Part shown: one piece after another, positions 25,730 through 37,345 of the stretch
Layout of the letters: each line of letters opens with the position of its first letter
How positions within the stretch are numbered: position 1 is the stretch's first letter
Source: Aaosphaeria pasadenensis
Lineage: Eukaryota; Ascomycota; Dothideomycetes; Pleosporales
Assembly (NCBI GenBank): GCA_022813625.1
Contig: JAKLMB010000028.1
Span: 124,001 to 188,000, forward strand
DNA: 64,000 nt
Reading direction: 5' to 3'
Notes under the pieces: model-generated
What the model was told of the DNA's origin: nothing
The model's input: the letters and a program-made list of their open reading frames with translations, nothing else
The model's database searches: none
Position numbers and translations under genes: made by a program

Positions 25730-27570
25730 TTAGCCAGCGTGTTCCACGATCTCGCTAATCAGCTTGCCATCCTTGATGTAACTCCTGAATTGTTCAGGGA
25801 CAGGGTTCTCGGCGTAGTCATCGTCGGTTGGGAGGTTTATGTTCACGCTGGAAGATTTGCTAGTGAAGATTTCTGTGTTAAGGGATTCCTTAGACAGGTA
25901 GATAGTGGCTCCGTCAACCTGATCTAGGAGAACGGTAGGTAGCGAGCCGAGTACCTGCAGCGCGAAGTTGGGACATTTGATGACATCGACCGAGGAGACG
26001 AGCGAGTCGATGATGAGAGAAGCGCGGGATGAATTGTCGAGTGAGATAGCATTGGCCTTACCCTTGATGCGGATTGTTGTGTTCTTGCAGCGAGAAATGA
26101 GGATAGAGTGCTGAATCTCAGCTTCAATCTCTACAACATCGCCAGGGCTGTCAAAATTGTCGATGATCCACTTGTTACCATCGAGCTCCTTCTTTGGTGG
26201 CTTCTTCGTCCGCATGCTTTCAGGCTTGGGTTTCTTGCCCGGGGGGGCAGGGGACTTGCTGCGAAGGGAGCCAGAGCTGTCGCTACGCGTTGGCACTGGC
26301 GCAGTTGCGCGCAGCGACGGATTCTTGTGCGTCATTTGACTAGCGTCGACCTTTTTCAGTCCCTTTGTGACATCCGAGCCCTTGTTCAAGTCGCTAAATA
26401 CTGCACCCATATCAGGGGCAGCCTTAGACTTAGGCTTGGGTGCTGCACCTGGTGGTGGTGGAAGGCCTGGTGGCGGGGGAGGACCTGGAGGTGGAGGAAT
26501 ACCGCCTGCTGGTGGCGGCGGTGGTGGTGGAGGTGGGACATTGCCAGTCGGGGCCCCAGAAGATGCGTTCTTTACTTGCTGAGCGGCCTCCTTAGCATCG
26601 ATTCCATCCTTGTTCCACGCAACTGCAGTAGTATGGTGTTGCTTTGCGTAGTCGGCAAGGACATTGAAGAGCTTGTAGTAAGCCTGGACCCATTCGGCGT
26701 TTGTCTTGTCGGGCCTGTCGTTGTTAGCCTAGGTTTCCGCACCTCTCAACTGAATCTTGCATACTTGTCTCTGTATTCCTTCAGCACCTTATTGCCGAAG
26801 ATCTGAGCACCGCCGAACAATTCCTTGATGTACTCGTGGGGTTTCGGGCTACCCTCAACGGTGACCCAGCCCAAAGCCCCGACACCATCAGTGACCATGG
26901 TGAGAGGATCCCTGAGACTAGCTTCACGGTTGTTCTGTCGGACCTCATCAACCTTCTCCATGGCAGCCTGGAGATCTTTGAGGATTTCCATGCAGGTGGA
27001 GATATCCGGCTTCTTTGCCTTGGTCGCAACAAGCAGGAATTGCCGTTGCGCTGTGAAGGCTTGTTGTACAGCTTTCGCCTGTTCCAAGTCAGATACTCTG
27101 CCTATTCCGGTAAACCGTATCATGAGACCGTACCTGACCATCCACAACGTCCCCTAGCTTGCTGCTCAAATCCAACCATGCCTTGAGCTCATTGTTCAAA
27201 AGATTGTCGAATGCCTGGATCGATGCAGGCAAAGACTCGGAAGCCTTCGGGGCGCTGGGTGCCACTGCGGAGGAGGGGCCTGCTGGGGTTACGCCAGGTG
27301 CCTGCGCCGTGGCAGGAGCCGTGCCTGTAACATCGAAGCCAACTGAGGTTGAGGCAATGTCCTCTAGTCGCGAGGTCGCCGCCTCAAGCCTGCGCAGGAC
27401 GGTGGTCAGTAGATTTCCTTGGACGGGAACCGGGCCAGTGCGGCCTTGAATGTTCTTGTTGGAATCCGACATTGTCGCATCTAATGCAGATCTGATGTTG
27501 CGAGATTGAGGAAAGAGGGCACCAACCTCTTTATGAGTGTGGTAAGATTGTTCATGTTGTTCTGAGCCAT
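25730..27570 (-). CDS. srv2: Adenylyl cyclase-associated protein (CAP/Srv2)
   Basis: An actin-monomer recycling factor that also links Ras to adenylyl cyclase. Minus-strand exons are 27527-27570, 27134-27389, 26765-27078 and 25730-26714, giving 532 aa. The first exon codes MAQNNMNNLTTLIKR and splices to LEAATSRLEDIA, the conserved N-terminal RLE block that binds cyclase. The helical-bundle domain spans about residues 45-240. It is followed by a long proline stretch at about 260-300 (WH2 and profilin-type region), then the C-terminal beta-helix actin-binding domain (from about KKPPKKELDGNKW to the end). A second in-frame ATG inside intron 1 (27472) would give a different N-terminus. It shares an upstream region of about 430 bases with the Mak32-like gene. 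Confidence 0.92.
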
Positions 27571-28004
27571 GTTGCTGGGAAGCTGCGAAATGCAGGGCCA
27601 CCTAGGGTTGGTTGGAAGGACAGCTAGGTATGAGCTCAGGGAAGGGGCCGAGGGCGGGCAGCTACAGCTCTAGACGCCGAGCGTTTGCCTTCTAGAAGAA
27701 CTTCGGGGATTAGAAATAGGACGAGGGAAAAGATGAGCCTCTCGTTCAACACGAGGCAGAGAGAGAGATTGTAGGTAGTAGCAAACAAAGTCAAGACGGA
27801 GGAGGGAATAACAGATGCTGGCCGCAGTATCAGGTTGATGTTAATCCGATATCCCCTGTCGCCCACGCGGACTAGTGCCTTGCCAAGACGATGCTTCACC
27901 CCGGCCGGGACCATTCGATTTTCCCAAGTCAGCGACATCGTCAACTGTATGTCTTAGACTCAGGTTCAAAAGGCAGCGCAAACGTACGAAACTTTGTCGT
28001 CACC
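27571..28004. promoter_or_regulatory. Divergent promoter, CAP / Mak32-like gene
   Basis: 434 bases between the start codons of two genes read in opposite directions. An in-frame upstream ATG for the kinase lies at 27891. No further gene seen. Confidence 0.5.
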
Positions 28005-29176
28005 ATGGTCGATCATGCAGGTCGGATCGATTTTTGTACGCTGGGAATGTTCATCATTGGTCGTTTGCCCCGCTATCTACGTCCCACTGCACTATCGCTC
28101 AATTAAGTGCAGATGAAATCGAATTCCCACCACCAAAACCACCCGTGACAAACATTTTGGGTGGTGCTGGCACATGGTCTGCTCTAGGTGCAAGATTGTT
28201 CGCCCCGCCCCCAAAATCAACCGCTGTGGGATGGATTGTCGATTGCGGGTCTGACTTTCCCGTTGAACTTCGAGAGACTATCGCCCAATGGAAGACAGGT
28301 GCTGTTCTACGCGAAACACCTAATCGACTGACCACGCGAGGTTGGAATGGTTATGGAGACAATGAACATCGAGGTATGTCATGTAGTTTGCTGTCAGCAT
28401 CACCGATTCGTCTCTGATATCCGCCTGCAGCTTTCCGTTACACCACACCAAAGTTGCGTCTCGATCATAGCGCTTTGATTGATACACCATTACTCTGGTC
28501 CAAGTCTTTCCATCTTATTTGTTCTCCGTCACGCTGCATTGATCTAGTGGAAAACATTCTTGCGTTACGTGGCTCGAGCGATGCTCTTAGAGCCACGGAT
28601 CTACCGATCTTCATTTGGGAACCGGTGCCTGATCTATGCACACCAGAGGAGCTTACGAATTGCTTCGAGGCTCTTAGAGTAGTGGATGTTGTCAGCCCAA
28701 ATCATTCCGAGCTCGGGGCCTTTTTCGGCAAGGACACCGACGGTGAAGATCATGTTGACTATCGGTTGATAGAAAGCCTTTGTAGTAAGTGGTTACAGAA
28801 TGGAATTGGGAAAGACAAGCAGGGATCTATTGTTCTTCGCGCGGGCAAAGACGGCTGTCTCGTTGCCCGTCAAGGCTTCCAGAAATGGTTGCCTGCCTAT
28901 CATAACTCCGCAGAAAAGGTAGTGGATCCCACAGGCGGAGGCAACAGCTTTCTCGGGGGGTTAGCAATTGGGTTAGTCAATGGGAACGCTGCTCCAGGGG
29001 CAGGCAGACTGGAGGAGGCAGCCATGTGGGGGTCAATATCTGCAAGTCTTGCCATTGAGCAAGTGGGGATGCCCGAACTATCTCAAAATGCACATGGTGA
29101 GATGTGGAATGGTACGAATGTCGAGGAACGTCTTTCGGAATTCAAAGAAAGGCTGGAGATATATGTACAGCCATAG
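28005..29176 (+). CDS. mak32: Mak32-like PfkB-family kinase
   Basis: A cytosolic protein of the PfkB/ribokinase fold, similar to yeast Mak32, which is known from maintenance of killer dsRNA; its biochemical substrate is not established. Exons 28005-28059, 28113-28373 and 28431-29176 give 353 aa. Visible signatures are TNILGGAGTWSALGARLF near residues 27-44 (first PfkB-type glycine-rich block) and VVDPTGGGNSFLGGLAIG near residue 270 (second PfkB block). In the second block the usual DTxGxGD is DPTGGGN, so the catalytic Asp is replaced by Asn, as in Mak32-type proteins. The start at 28005 gives the family-like MVDHAGRIDFCTLGMFIID. An upstream ATG at 27891 would add 38 residues. Confidence 0.82.
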
Positions 29177-29234
29177 TGTGCCCAGCAAACACCTAGGGGA
29201 TAACGCATGATGCCCATCTATATCCTCCCATCCT

Positions 29235-29617
29235 TCAAAGCTCGCTCGAATTCTCTTTTTGCTTCCTCTCGTGCTCGACGATCTGCTTGCTCCAGCTGTG
29301 CGTGTCATTGTCAGTCCATATGTTCTAGGATTATCCGCACGAGCGTGAGGGGTTCGTACTATCGACTTGGGAAGAAGCGACCCTGCTCGGGCATCTTATC
29401 TCGATACTCCCGGTTTGCGCTCAGATTCCAGGCCATTCCTACTATTCCGAGGAGGACGGCGCCCATGACTGCGGTGTTGGCTTTCCAGTTGGCAGGTTGC
29501 GAGTACCAACCACCGGCCGGCGACCAGACGTGTTTTGGGTACCTTTGACAGCGTCAGATGAAATTTCAGTGATCAATTGAAGCGCTAAACTTACGGGATC
29601 TTGCCTCCGCCTCCCAT
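29235..29617 (-). CDS. Small mitochondrial-type single-span membrane protein
   Basis: Minus-strand exons 29595-29617, 29360-29542 and 29235-29295 give 88 aa, all junctions in frame. The N-terminus MGGGGKIPYPKHVWSPAGGWY is followed by one hydrophobic helix at about residues 32-50 (TAVMGAVLLGIVGMAWNL) and a charged tail ending FFPSRYWSKQ...SSEL. I recognise this as a protein widely conserved in filamentous fungi, of the size and shape of accessory respiratory-chain subunits (complex I-like), but I cannot name the subunit from sequence alone. It converges on the Mak32-like gene with only 58 bases between stop codons. Confidence 0.78.
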
Positions 29618-29864
29618 TGTGATGTATTCTCGTGAGGATGTGTGTTGAAGTGTGCGGAGAAGCTTGAGGTGAGGTTGGCGGCATGGGTCCAACCTACCAA
29701 TCCATGATAGGCTTATGTAATTGGAAAATCTTGGCAAACCTGAAATTTTGGCAGCCGCGATCATCAAAGCTCTCCAGAAAGAGACACACGACCGTCCTCG
29801 TCTGCCAGGCCTCTGATCCTCCTCTTCATTCTTCGTTTCTTCTCTTTCTCCTCTACTGTCCTTA

Positions 29865-31103
29865 ATGAAGCGAATACGCATAACAACTTGCGGCAACCAA
29901 TTGCTCGCCCAACCCACCTCGCGACGGCCGTCATGTCTCCGCTCTCCAGCTGCATTGCAGAATTCCTGCACACCTCATAATCACAGGATACAATCCCGAC
30001 TACAAACCACCGCTGCAACCTCCGACAATCCATTCGACTCATTAGAGGCTTCCGCAACACAAAGAAGTCAATCATCCAATACCTCCTCCAAGCCTGCTAG
30101 ATACCCCAACAAGCAGCCCCTCGTGACGCTCCCATCACCTCATCCATCCGCCGCTCAGCATTCCGCCAAACTAGCCGCTCTCAGAAGCCGTCTATCTCTT
30201 CCCCAACGCTTCCCTCTGCAGACACTCGCACGCACGCTTGTCCATCCTTCCGCAGACCCCAACCCAGCCTTCAACAATGGCTCTCTGTCTATCCTAGGAG
30301 GCAATCTACTTGGATATTACACCACCGAGCATCTGTTGGCCAACTACCCCCGCCTTCCTATGGCTGTAGTATTTGCTGCACAATCGGCATACACTGGACC
30401 AAAGGCATTGGCTACAATTGCGAGTGAATGGGGCATCGAGGCAGCTGCGGAACCGGGAGGCGAGGTGGAACCCGGACTTCTCCAGTTCAAACGTTTACGC
30501 TCTGGTGATGATCTCCCAGCATCACTACGAAACCAAAGACGATACAAATGGAACGTCACTACAACCAACAAAGTATTGGAGAGCGATGAGTTTGGCTCGG
30601 CCACACAGTCACCCTCGTCCCAGCAACTGTCCACGCAACAAGTACCGTTGGAGGAGGCTGCACAATCCTTCGTCCGCGCTTTGATCGGAAGTTTACATCT
30701 CCATCTTGGACGGCCACTGGTAAAGCGTTTCTTCCGCGATCACTTCCTAAGCCGCCATCTCGACTTGAGCACCTTATTCGATTTCCGCACCCCCACTCGC
30801 GACCTCTCCCGTCTATGTGCCCGAGAAGGATTCGAAGCCCCCGTCGCCCGCCTCATCTCCGAAACCGGTCGTCTCAGCAGACATCCTGTCTTCGTCGTCG
30901 GCGTATATTCTGGAAAGGACAAACTCGGTGAGGGGGCCGGCAGCTCCCTCGACGAAGCCCGAGTCCGCGCTGCGGCTGCGGCCCTCAAGGGCTGGTACCT
31001 CTACCGACCTACTGAAGTCACCGTTCCCAGCTCAATGGAAGGCGAAACCGACCAAAGCAAATGGAAGCCGAATATGGTGGATTGCGGAGAAGTCATTGTG
31101 TAA
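29865..31103 (+). CDS. MRPL3: Mitochondrial large ribosomal subunit protein mL44 (RNase III-like)
   Basis: A structural protein of the mitochondrial large ribosomal subunit (yeast Mrpl3). A single exon, 412 aa. The first about 60 residues are basic and Ser/Thr-rich, consistent with a mitochondrial presequence. The RNase III-like fold spans about residues 120-285 (LSILGGNLLGYYTTEHLL and AAQSFVRALIGSLHLHLG). The usual acidic metal ligands of active RNase III are not evident, as expected for this ribosomal branch. The C-terminal double-stranded RNA-binding-like domain (about 300-385) includes SLDEARVRAAAAALKGW. It starts about 250 bases from the start of the small membrane protein on the other strand, so the two mitochondrial genes share a promoter region. 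Confidence 0.88.
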   Translation: MKRIRITTCGNQLLAQPTSRRPSCLRSPAALQNSCTPHNHRIQSRLQTTAATSDNPFDSLEASATQRSQSSNTSSKPARYPNKQPLVTLPSPHPSAAQHSAKLAALRSRLSLPQRFPLQTLARTLVHPSADPNPAFNNGSLSILGGNLLGYYTTEHLLANYPRLPMAVVFAAQSAYTGPKALATIASEWGIEAAAEPGGEVEPGLLQFKRLRSGDDLPASLRNQRRYKWNVTTTNKVLESDEFGSATQSPSSQQLSTQQVPLEEAAQSFVRALIGSLHLHLGRPLVKRFFRDHFLSRHLDLSTLFDFRTPTRDLSRLCAREGFEAPVARLISETGRLSRHPVFVVGVYSGKDKLGEGAGSSLDEARVRAAAAALKGWYLYRPTEVTVPSSMEGETDQSKWKPNMVDCGEVIV

Positions 31104-33050
31104 GAATACCAGTCACCATCATGTTGGGATATCATGTTGCAACCACACTTTGGAGTTTTCGTCCTTTCATCGCACGACATTTGGCTGTAATTTTTGGGGG
31201 AAACGCTGGGGAAGGATTCGGCATTACATGCATTTGCTGGGCGGGCAGCAGTCTTTTTACATCTTCGACCTGTGTATTTTTGCAACGGTGATTTCACTTT
31301 ATCCTTAACGATGGGAAGGAAAGAGGAAGAGAGGAAAACGACCAACGATGACATAGAAAAATGAGGAGAGGATAGGCTTCGGGAGCAGGCTTAAATAGAG
31401 AGAGGAGGGGGCAGACGAACATCGAAGTAAAACGTACCACAACTCTCCACTACCAAAGAGGAGAGAGCGAGAGGAGAAAGAAAAGGTCGACTTCGCATTT
31501 GTTCTTCTTTGGTCCACCACGCACTTCCCCGGTACCAAAAAGAAACGCGCACGCAATGAAAAAGATTGCCTTTTGAGGGCAAGGCAATGTAACACTGTAT
31601 CATACGAGTACTATATCAAAGATTTTGAAACTTTAACCACCATTGCTCAAATCACTTGCTCACCTGTCAGATAATCTAATACTCCATGCCAGCGTGCCAG
31701 CATATCAGCACATCACCATGTCAGCACCTCCCTCCCTCTCCCCTCTCCTGCTCACCGCCTTTTTTTTCGGGGAGCGAACGCACGCGGTTTCGTGGAGATC
31801 TGATTCGCACACGCTTCTGTGCTGCTTAGAGTGCTTTGTCGACACAACTTTCCCATCTGTTGGGCCTATCGCATGGACGTCTTTTTTGTTTCGAGGGTGG
31901 TGGGCGGATGGGCTGTCTGCACGTAAATCACTGCAAAGCGATGATGCAAACGCTATTAGTAGCAGCATGCAATAGCAGGGTGGGATTCGATTCTCCGGAT
32001 TTTATAAAAGATAATAGAAGTGAAAGTGATGTAGGGGTAAAGTATTGTGACTATATTGTGATGGTGTGAATTCGTACTCTGTATGTGTGTTTTTCCATGA
32101 TTTTATTGATTATGTTGGGGGGCATCGTGACGCTCGAAAATAGTGCTTGCAAGTATCATGTTTAATTATACATGGTAACAAGACGAAAATTCTAGATACC
32201 CTCAACGCCCTTCTAATTATGTTTACACGTAATAAAAAGTATTTCAACAAATTAGAGCAGATGCAGAAAATATTCGCAAGTTATGTCTATTCGATGTAGT
32301 CATTGGGTGTGTGTTGCCAGTGTGCGTTGCCATATATACAAAATGGGTTTCTGAGAGGTGTGGTACAAAGAGAGAGGAAGAGATATGAACCGCAACAGCA
32401 AGAGACATATACGAATCGATGTCCACCCTCCGTTCGAGGCACCTTGACAACAACTGCCTGAAAAGTAGGTCCTCCACCATGCGCCAGGTAAATGTTGAGA
32501 TGAAGAGAAAACAAATATGTCCAAAAGAAATAGGCTATAAAAATGCATTGGAGACTGGTGCGCGTCCTAGAAAAAGTTCATGATTATGATGTCCTTTCCC
32601 ATTGTCGTCAGTTGATCTTGTGGAGTCCCTTCTCTTAAAAGTGATGCAACTCATCAGGCCTCAAAAGTCGTCACGTTTCCGGATAAAAACCCACGATGGT
32701 CGCTGCTGCTGCTGCCGCTAATGTTTGCCTACTTGGAAAATCGCTCGAATTCTACAAAAGCAGATCGCGTTCGTAACTATGAGATGCATGAAGGGGTATC
32801 AAAGGGCCGGCCTAAAAGCAAAATGGTATGAAATGCTTAAAATGATGAAATAGAAAAAATGTGAAACGAAACGAAGCACTGTTGCTGCATTAGTCGTGGC
32901 GTATGTTTCCCATGAGTTATGTTTCGTAAGTCGAGTCTGCGTGGACTTATCCATCTCTCCCCCCCTTGGCCAATTATCATGTTTCAATCTGATTCGGATC
33001 GGATGGTTCCGGTGGACTGACGTTCCGCGTAGATTTCGTTCTGCGCCAAT
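31104..33050. other. Intergenic, convergent 3' ends
   Basis: Almost 2 kb between the mL44 stop and the pseudokinase stop. AT-rich in the middle. The small open frames on both strands are not convincing. Confidence 0.55.
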
Positions 33051-35093
33051 CTACCACGCCGAACCCTGTTGATCAAAGCTGTTATACCGACGTTGCTGCT
33101 GCTGGAAATAGCCATCGAACACACTCAACTCGGGTTTTCGGTCTGGACTGCTTCCGGACGTGCCATTCGTGCCATGTGTGCCGTTCATGCCATTCAGATT
33201 GCTTGAAACGTTCCCGTTTCGCAGGCTTGCGGCCATTTGACCACTGACGCCGCCACCGTCGAGACTTCTGCGTCGACCGCCCACGACCTTTCCATCGCCC
33301 AATTGTGCAAGTATAGACACCAATTCCGCCATCTTGATGCGTTCCTTAGGCTTCGCAGTGATCATTTTCTCGATGATCTGAAGCCAATTAGATTCCGCTT
33401 TGAGCTGGCGTACTTTTCGTCCCTGGCCAAGCAGTCCGCTACGAAGGCCAGAGGTGACTGTTGCGAACAAACGATTGCGCCAGCTGCCGACACGATCCAG
33501 ATGAGCATGGAACGACGCATCCTGGGATGACCCTGCCCTATACTGTGTGAAAATAGAGAGCGACTGATTCAGGGCAACGGTCATCATGGAGAGAAAAACG
33601 CAGCCGAGGGAGAATACATCAGCTGGTCGCTTCCCATGGGATACGATGGCTTCGGGAGCAGCATAGACGAAAGCTTGGTCTTGGAAATAGGAATTGAGTT
33701 GGTCCAGGCGTTGGCGATTGATGGCTGTTGGACTGAACGTTTCACCGTTCGATCCAATACCGAAGGGCGCGAGGTAAATTCGGGAACCATCGATCAAAAT
33801 CTTACGAGGTCGGATATTGCGATGATAGACAGGTACCTGTTGGGTGTGTAGATATTCAAGAGCCCCCGACAGATCGTGCATCCAATCCACCAAGAGTTTG
33901 GAGCGATTTGGATCGCCTTGAGGTACAGAGAGGTAGTCATCCAATGAGTACTGCGATTGCACAGTAAGAACTCCAATGTGGCTCGGTTGAGCGTAAGAGC
34001 AAAGGAGTTTTCCAATATTTTTGTGATCAAACTGCTTATAGTCACTGATCTGTTTCAGAAGAGCAATCTTCTGCGAGGGTCGAGTCAGGACAAATCTCTT
34101 GCGAACAAGGACTCGATCACCGTCTTCTCCTAATACTCGGACGAGATCGGTACTCTTATCGGAGCTGCGAGATGTTCTGACTAGGCTAACATGCTTCAGT
34201 GGCACTGTCTCACGGTTGGTGAAATCTACATGTCCACCTTTGAGCGGGAGTTCTTTTGCTGTCGCTCGCCACTGCTCTTCAACAACTTTCTGTGGATTCG
34301 TAACAATCCCCTGAAGACGATCCTCGGGGAAGGGGAGGCTTTCGTCTCGGAGGTCAAAGAATGCTGCCTGACGCCACGAAGATATATCATCACAGACGAC
34401 CAAGAGCAATGCCAGTCTGGGATTAGACAATGTCCACTGCCATACCTTCTTAACCAGAGCCGGATCCCATCCCTGTCTGCGAGATGTCTCGTAAAACCAA
34501 CCAGACAGAGACTGACCCTGCGAGAGAACGGATGTGTTGATGAAACCATTCACCAAGGGCTGAAATGCAGGGGCGCTTTGTTGAAATACAGTTCCAGTTT
34601 GACGGTACGGATTCGGGGATCCAGGAAAATTGGATACGGGAGAACCTGGATAATCTCCTCGGAAACTATCACCTGCTGAAGATGAAGTGGTTGGAGACAT
34701 TGGAATGAAGCCGGCAGCGGGGTTTATGGGTCGTTGTGGCTGTGGTGCTATTGGCGTAGGCGTTGTAGATCGACTTGTATATTGCGGGGTACGATTGGGA
34801 CTATCTCTGGGCGAAGAGCTGGCTGAATTGACCGAACTCACAGAATTAGTCGAACCTGGACTTGCCATGAGGTTCGACCATGGGTTGTTCGAAGTGGTTG
34901 GGGTTATACTCCGACTTGTAGTTGACGAAACCGAGGACGCCGTGGGGGATGATGGTCCTCGGTTCGCATACCAGGTCGGTTCCTCATGTAGGTTCACCAT
35001 GGACATGGTGTGGGAGAGACTAAACTGCTGCTTAGGATACTCAGAGCCTTGTGCGGACGACAGCCGCCAAGGGACGTGGGAGGTTTGTTGCAT
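33051..35093 (-). CDS. Fungal protein pseudokinase
   Basis: A single exon, 680 aa, starting at MQQTSHVPW. A CAG acceptor-like pattern just upstream suggests a 5' leader intron or an extra first exon. Residues 1-190 are Ser/Pro/Thr-rich and probably disordered. Residues about 190-320 form a conserved-looking helical block (GWFYETSRRQGWDPALVKKVWQW). The kinase-like domain runs from about 320 to 600. The key residues are degenerate: HRD is HRN (424-426), the catalytic-loop Lys and Asn are Arg and Lys, and DFG is PFG (443-445). The APE motif (YAAPEAIVS) and the helix F Asp (PADVFSLG) are kept. It should therefore fold as a kinase but not catalyse by the usual route. A Gly/Asn-rich linker and the tail VFDGYFQQQQRRYNSF follow. 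I cannot name an orthologue. A scaffold or allosteric role is inference. Confidence 0.8.
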   Translation of the reverse strand: MQQTSHVPWRLSSAQGSEYPKQQFSLSHTMSMVNLHEEPTWYANRGPSSPTASSVSSTTSRSITPTTSNNPWSNLMASPGSTNSVSSVNSASSSPRDSPNRTPQYTSRSTTPTPIAPQPQRPINPAAGFIPMSPTTSSSAGDSFRGDYPGSPVSNFPGSPNPYRQTGTVFQQSAPAFQPLVNGFINTSVLSQGQSLSGWFYETSRRQGWDPALVKKVWQWTLSNPRLALLLVVCDDISSWRQAAFFDLRDESLPFPEDRLQGIVTNPQKVVEEQWRATAKELPLKGGHVDFTNRETVPLKHVSLVRTSRSSDKSTDLVRVLGEDGDRVLVRKRFVLTRPSQKIALLKQISDYKQFDHKNIGKLLCSYAQPSHIGVLTVQSQYSLDDYLSVPQGDPNRSKLLVDWMHDLSGALEYLHTQQVPVYHRNIRPRKILIDGSRIYLAPFGIGSNGETFSPTAINRQRLDQLNSYFQDQAFVYAAPEAIVSHGKRPADVFSLGCVFLSMMTVALNQSLSIFTQYRAGSSQDASFHAHLDRVGSWRNRLFATVTSGLRSGLLGQGRKVRQLKAESNWLQIIEKMITAKPKERIKMAELVSILAQLGDGKVVGGRRRSLDGGGVSGQMAASLRNGNVSSNLNGMNGTHGTNGTSGSSPDRKPELSVFDGYFQQQQRRYNSFDQQGSAW

Positions 35094-37345
35094 CGCTCTG
35101 AAATTGATGCACTGCTGTAAAATCGAAATGCCGTATGTCAGATGGAATAAGGGAATGATCAATGAGCACTCAGAGATAAGGCGCAATGCTGTGAGGTGCC
35201 AAATGCAGAATCAGCAGTGGGATGCAGCGATGGGTAGTGAAGCGTGGAGAGATCCCAAACGTCCCCAAAAAAGCAAAAGGAGCATATCAAAGAGGGGAGT
35301 GAGGGGGAGAGAGTGGAGGTGACAGTGAAAGGAAGTTGGATCCCAGGAGCATCAGTCCATAATAGATGTACTGCGCACACAGGGCGACAGGTCACTATTG
35401 CGCATGCAACGGGGCCGGCGCATCCCAAGATCCTGGCGGGCAGGACGTGCTATCTCCAGGACGGGCGAAGGCTTTTGATGTGTTGTCAATTATTTGACTG
35501 CATTCCGAACCGCATTAGTAGAGGTGGACAATAATATATGCCTTCATGTTGCGCGTGTTGGGCGAGTGTAAGGCAGGCACAAGGGCTATATGCGGGTTAG
35601 CTCGACGCATGCTATGTGGGTGACGTTGATTCGCTTCCTTCACGAGAGGAGTGGCTCTGCAGCTGTTCGCAGCGTCCTATGGTGCCAGATCATCCAGATC
35701 ATCTTGTATACAGCACGCGCGAGCCGTCCCGAATAAATCAGCCATGGGCCGCGATGGCCCTTATTCGTGGTCGCGCTATGAGGGTCGTCAAGAGGCTGCA
35801 GGACTGCATGGAAAAGCCGTATGGCAATACCACCTAGATTGCCGGCAGCGGTGTATGTCATTGCAGTGAGTGGTTGAAGGATAAAGGGCCAGCGACCTGC
35901 CACTTCTCATTTGTGGTGAAGAGTCAAAGACGCCCGGATGCTCGCGACATATGCTTGCAGTTGCTGAGGTTATTATTGCAGCGTTACTCCCGTTCTGTGA
36001 GAACGATTACGATGCTGATATGTTGTGCATGGGAGACTCCTACACCGTAATTCCTTGGCCTTTTGGGCTCACATACTGACACATACCATGCCATGCTCCG
36101 TCCGTCCCCTTAGCGATCTTCTACTTGCACTGAGTAGAGGTCAAGTCATCAACGGGACGGGAAGAACGAAAATCCGGGCGCGAACTTGGGCGGCGAGCTC
36201 ATGGCAAGGCTGCCTATGACCAGCCTATGAGCTGTCAATGTGCGGAGATTGAATAATAGTATAAAATCCCGGGCGCGACGCCGTCTTGTCATCTGGAGTC
36301 GCGTGCCCATGTTCTCACGTTGTAATAGTATGATGCACGGTGCGAGGTGTCAGTGTGCGGTATGCGTGCAGCGAACGGCAGGTATCTGTGGCTGTGATCA
36401 AGGAGAGGTGGGAAGTTGAAGAGCAATCACGACACGACTCGAATTCTCGAACACGGGAGGGGATGATGTACTGTATCAGGCATGATGAGACAGACTCCAG
36501 AACGATAGGCGATTGAGATGATTGAGGCGAAGGGAGGCTCAACACTCAAAGAGGGAAGGGGAAAGAGACGGGACAGGCGTGACAGGGAACTTGAAACCTG
36601 GCGACAGCCCCAAACAGGAAAGGCTAGCGGCTGGCGGCTCGGCTGCCAGCGCTCATCGTAGCCTCCGATTGGCCCCCCGGAATATCTGAAGCGCCCTGAG
36701 TATCAGTCCGTGCTCTGCATTACAAGCACCTCAACACCAATTGTCTCAAGGAGTTCGACATTTTCATGCTCGCGAACACTCCACATATCCAAAATGTCTC
36801 CATCATGGGAAAGCTTGGTTGGAATTGAGCATCCCACCCCTAGTTTAGGCCATATGCGGCCAATTCGTCCACCCTCTTAGCGTCTTGTGGCTTTTTTTGC
36901 ATATCATCCCCATCAATACTCGTCTCAGTAACAGTTACAAGCCGGTCTCAACTCGTGTGCCATTGTCGTGGCAAAGCTCGGTGCTGCTCGTACAGTCTGG
37001 AATGCCCCACGAACTCACGCCATATCGAATGTCCTCACGGCCTTCGAGCTCCATCGCCTCGTCATCCACTTTCTGTTCCTCTACCGTATCTAATTCTCTT
37101 AATTCACTTACCCACCCTCGCGCCACGCGCTGTTTTCTCTAATCATCCTTTCACAGAGCCGGTTTCTCATGAGCCGTTAGGACTTCATTCTTTTGTTTCT
37201 TTCTAACAATTTCTCTTCTCAACACCATTCTTTTCCAACGCTGCTGGGCAGCCCGGCTAACCATCCCTTCCTCCAGTCTCTTCAACAAAGCATACTTCTT
37301 TAATACCACAGAGCGTCTTTATCACAACAGTATCCAACATCCACA
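35094..37345. other. Intergenic, divergent upstream regions
   Basis: About 2.25 kb between the pseudokinase start (-) and the membrane-protein start (+). No supported gene. The last about 450 bases (36.9-37.3 kb) are pyrimidine-rich on the plus strand, as expected for the promoter and leader of the next gene. Confidence 0.5.
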
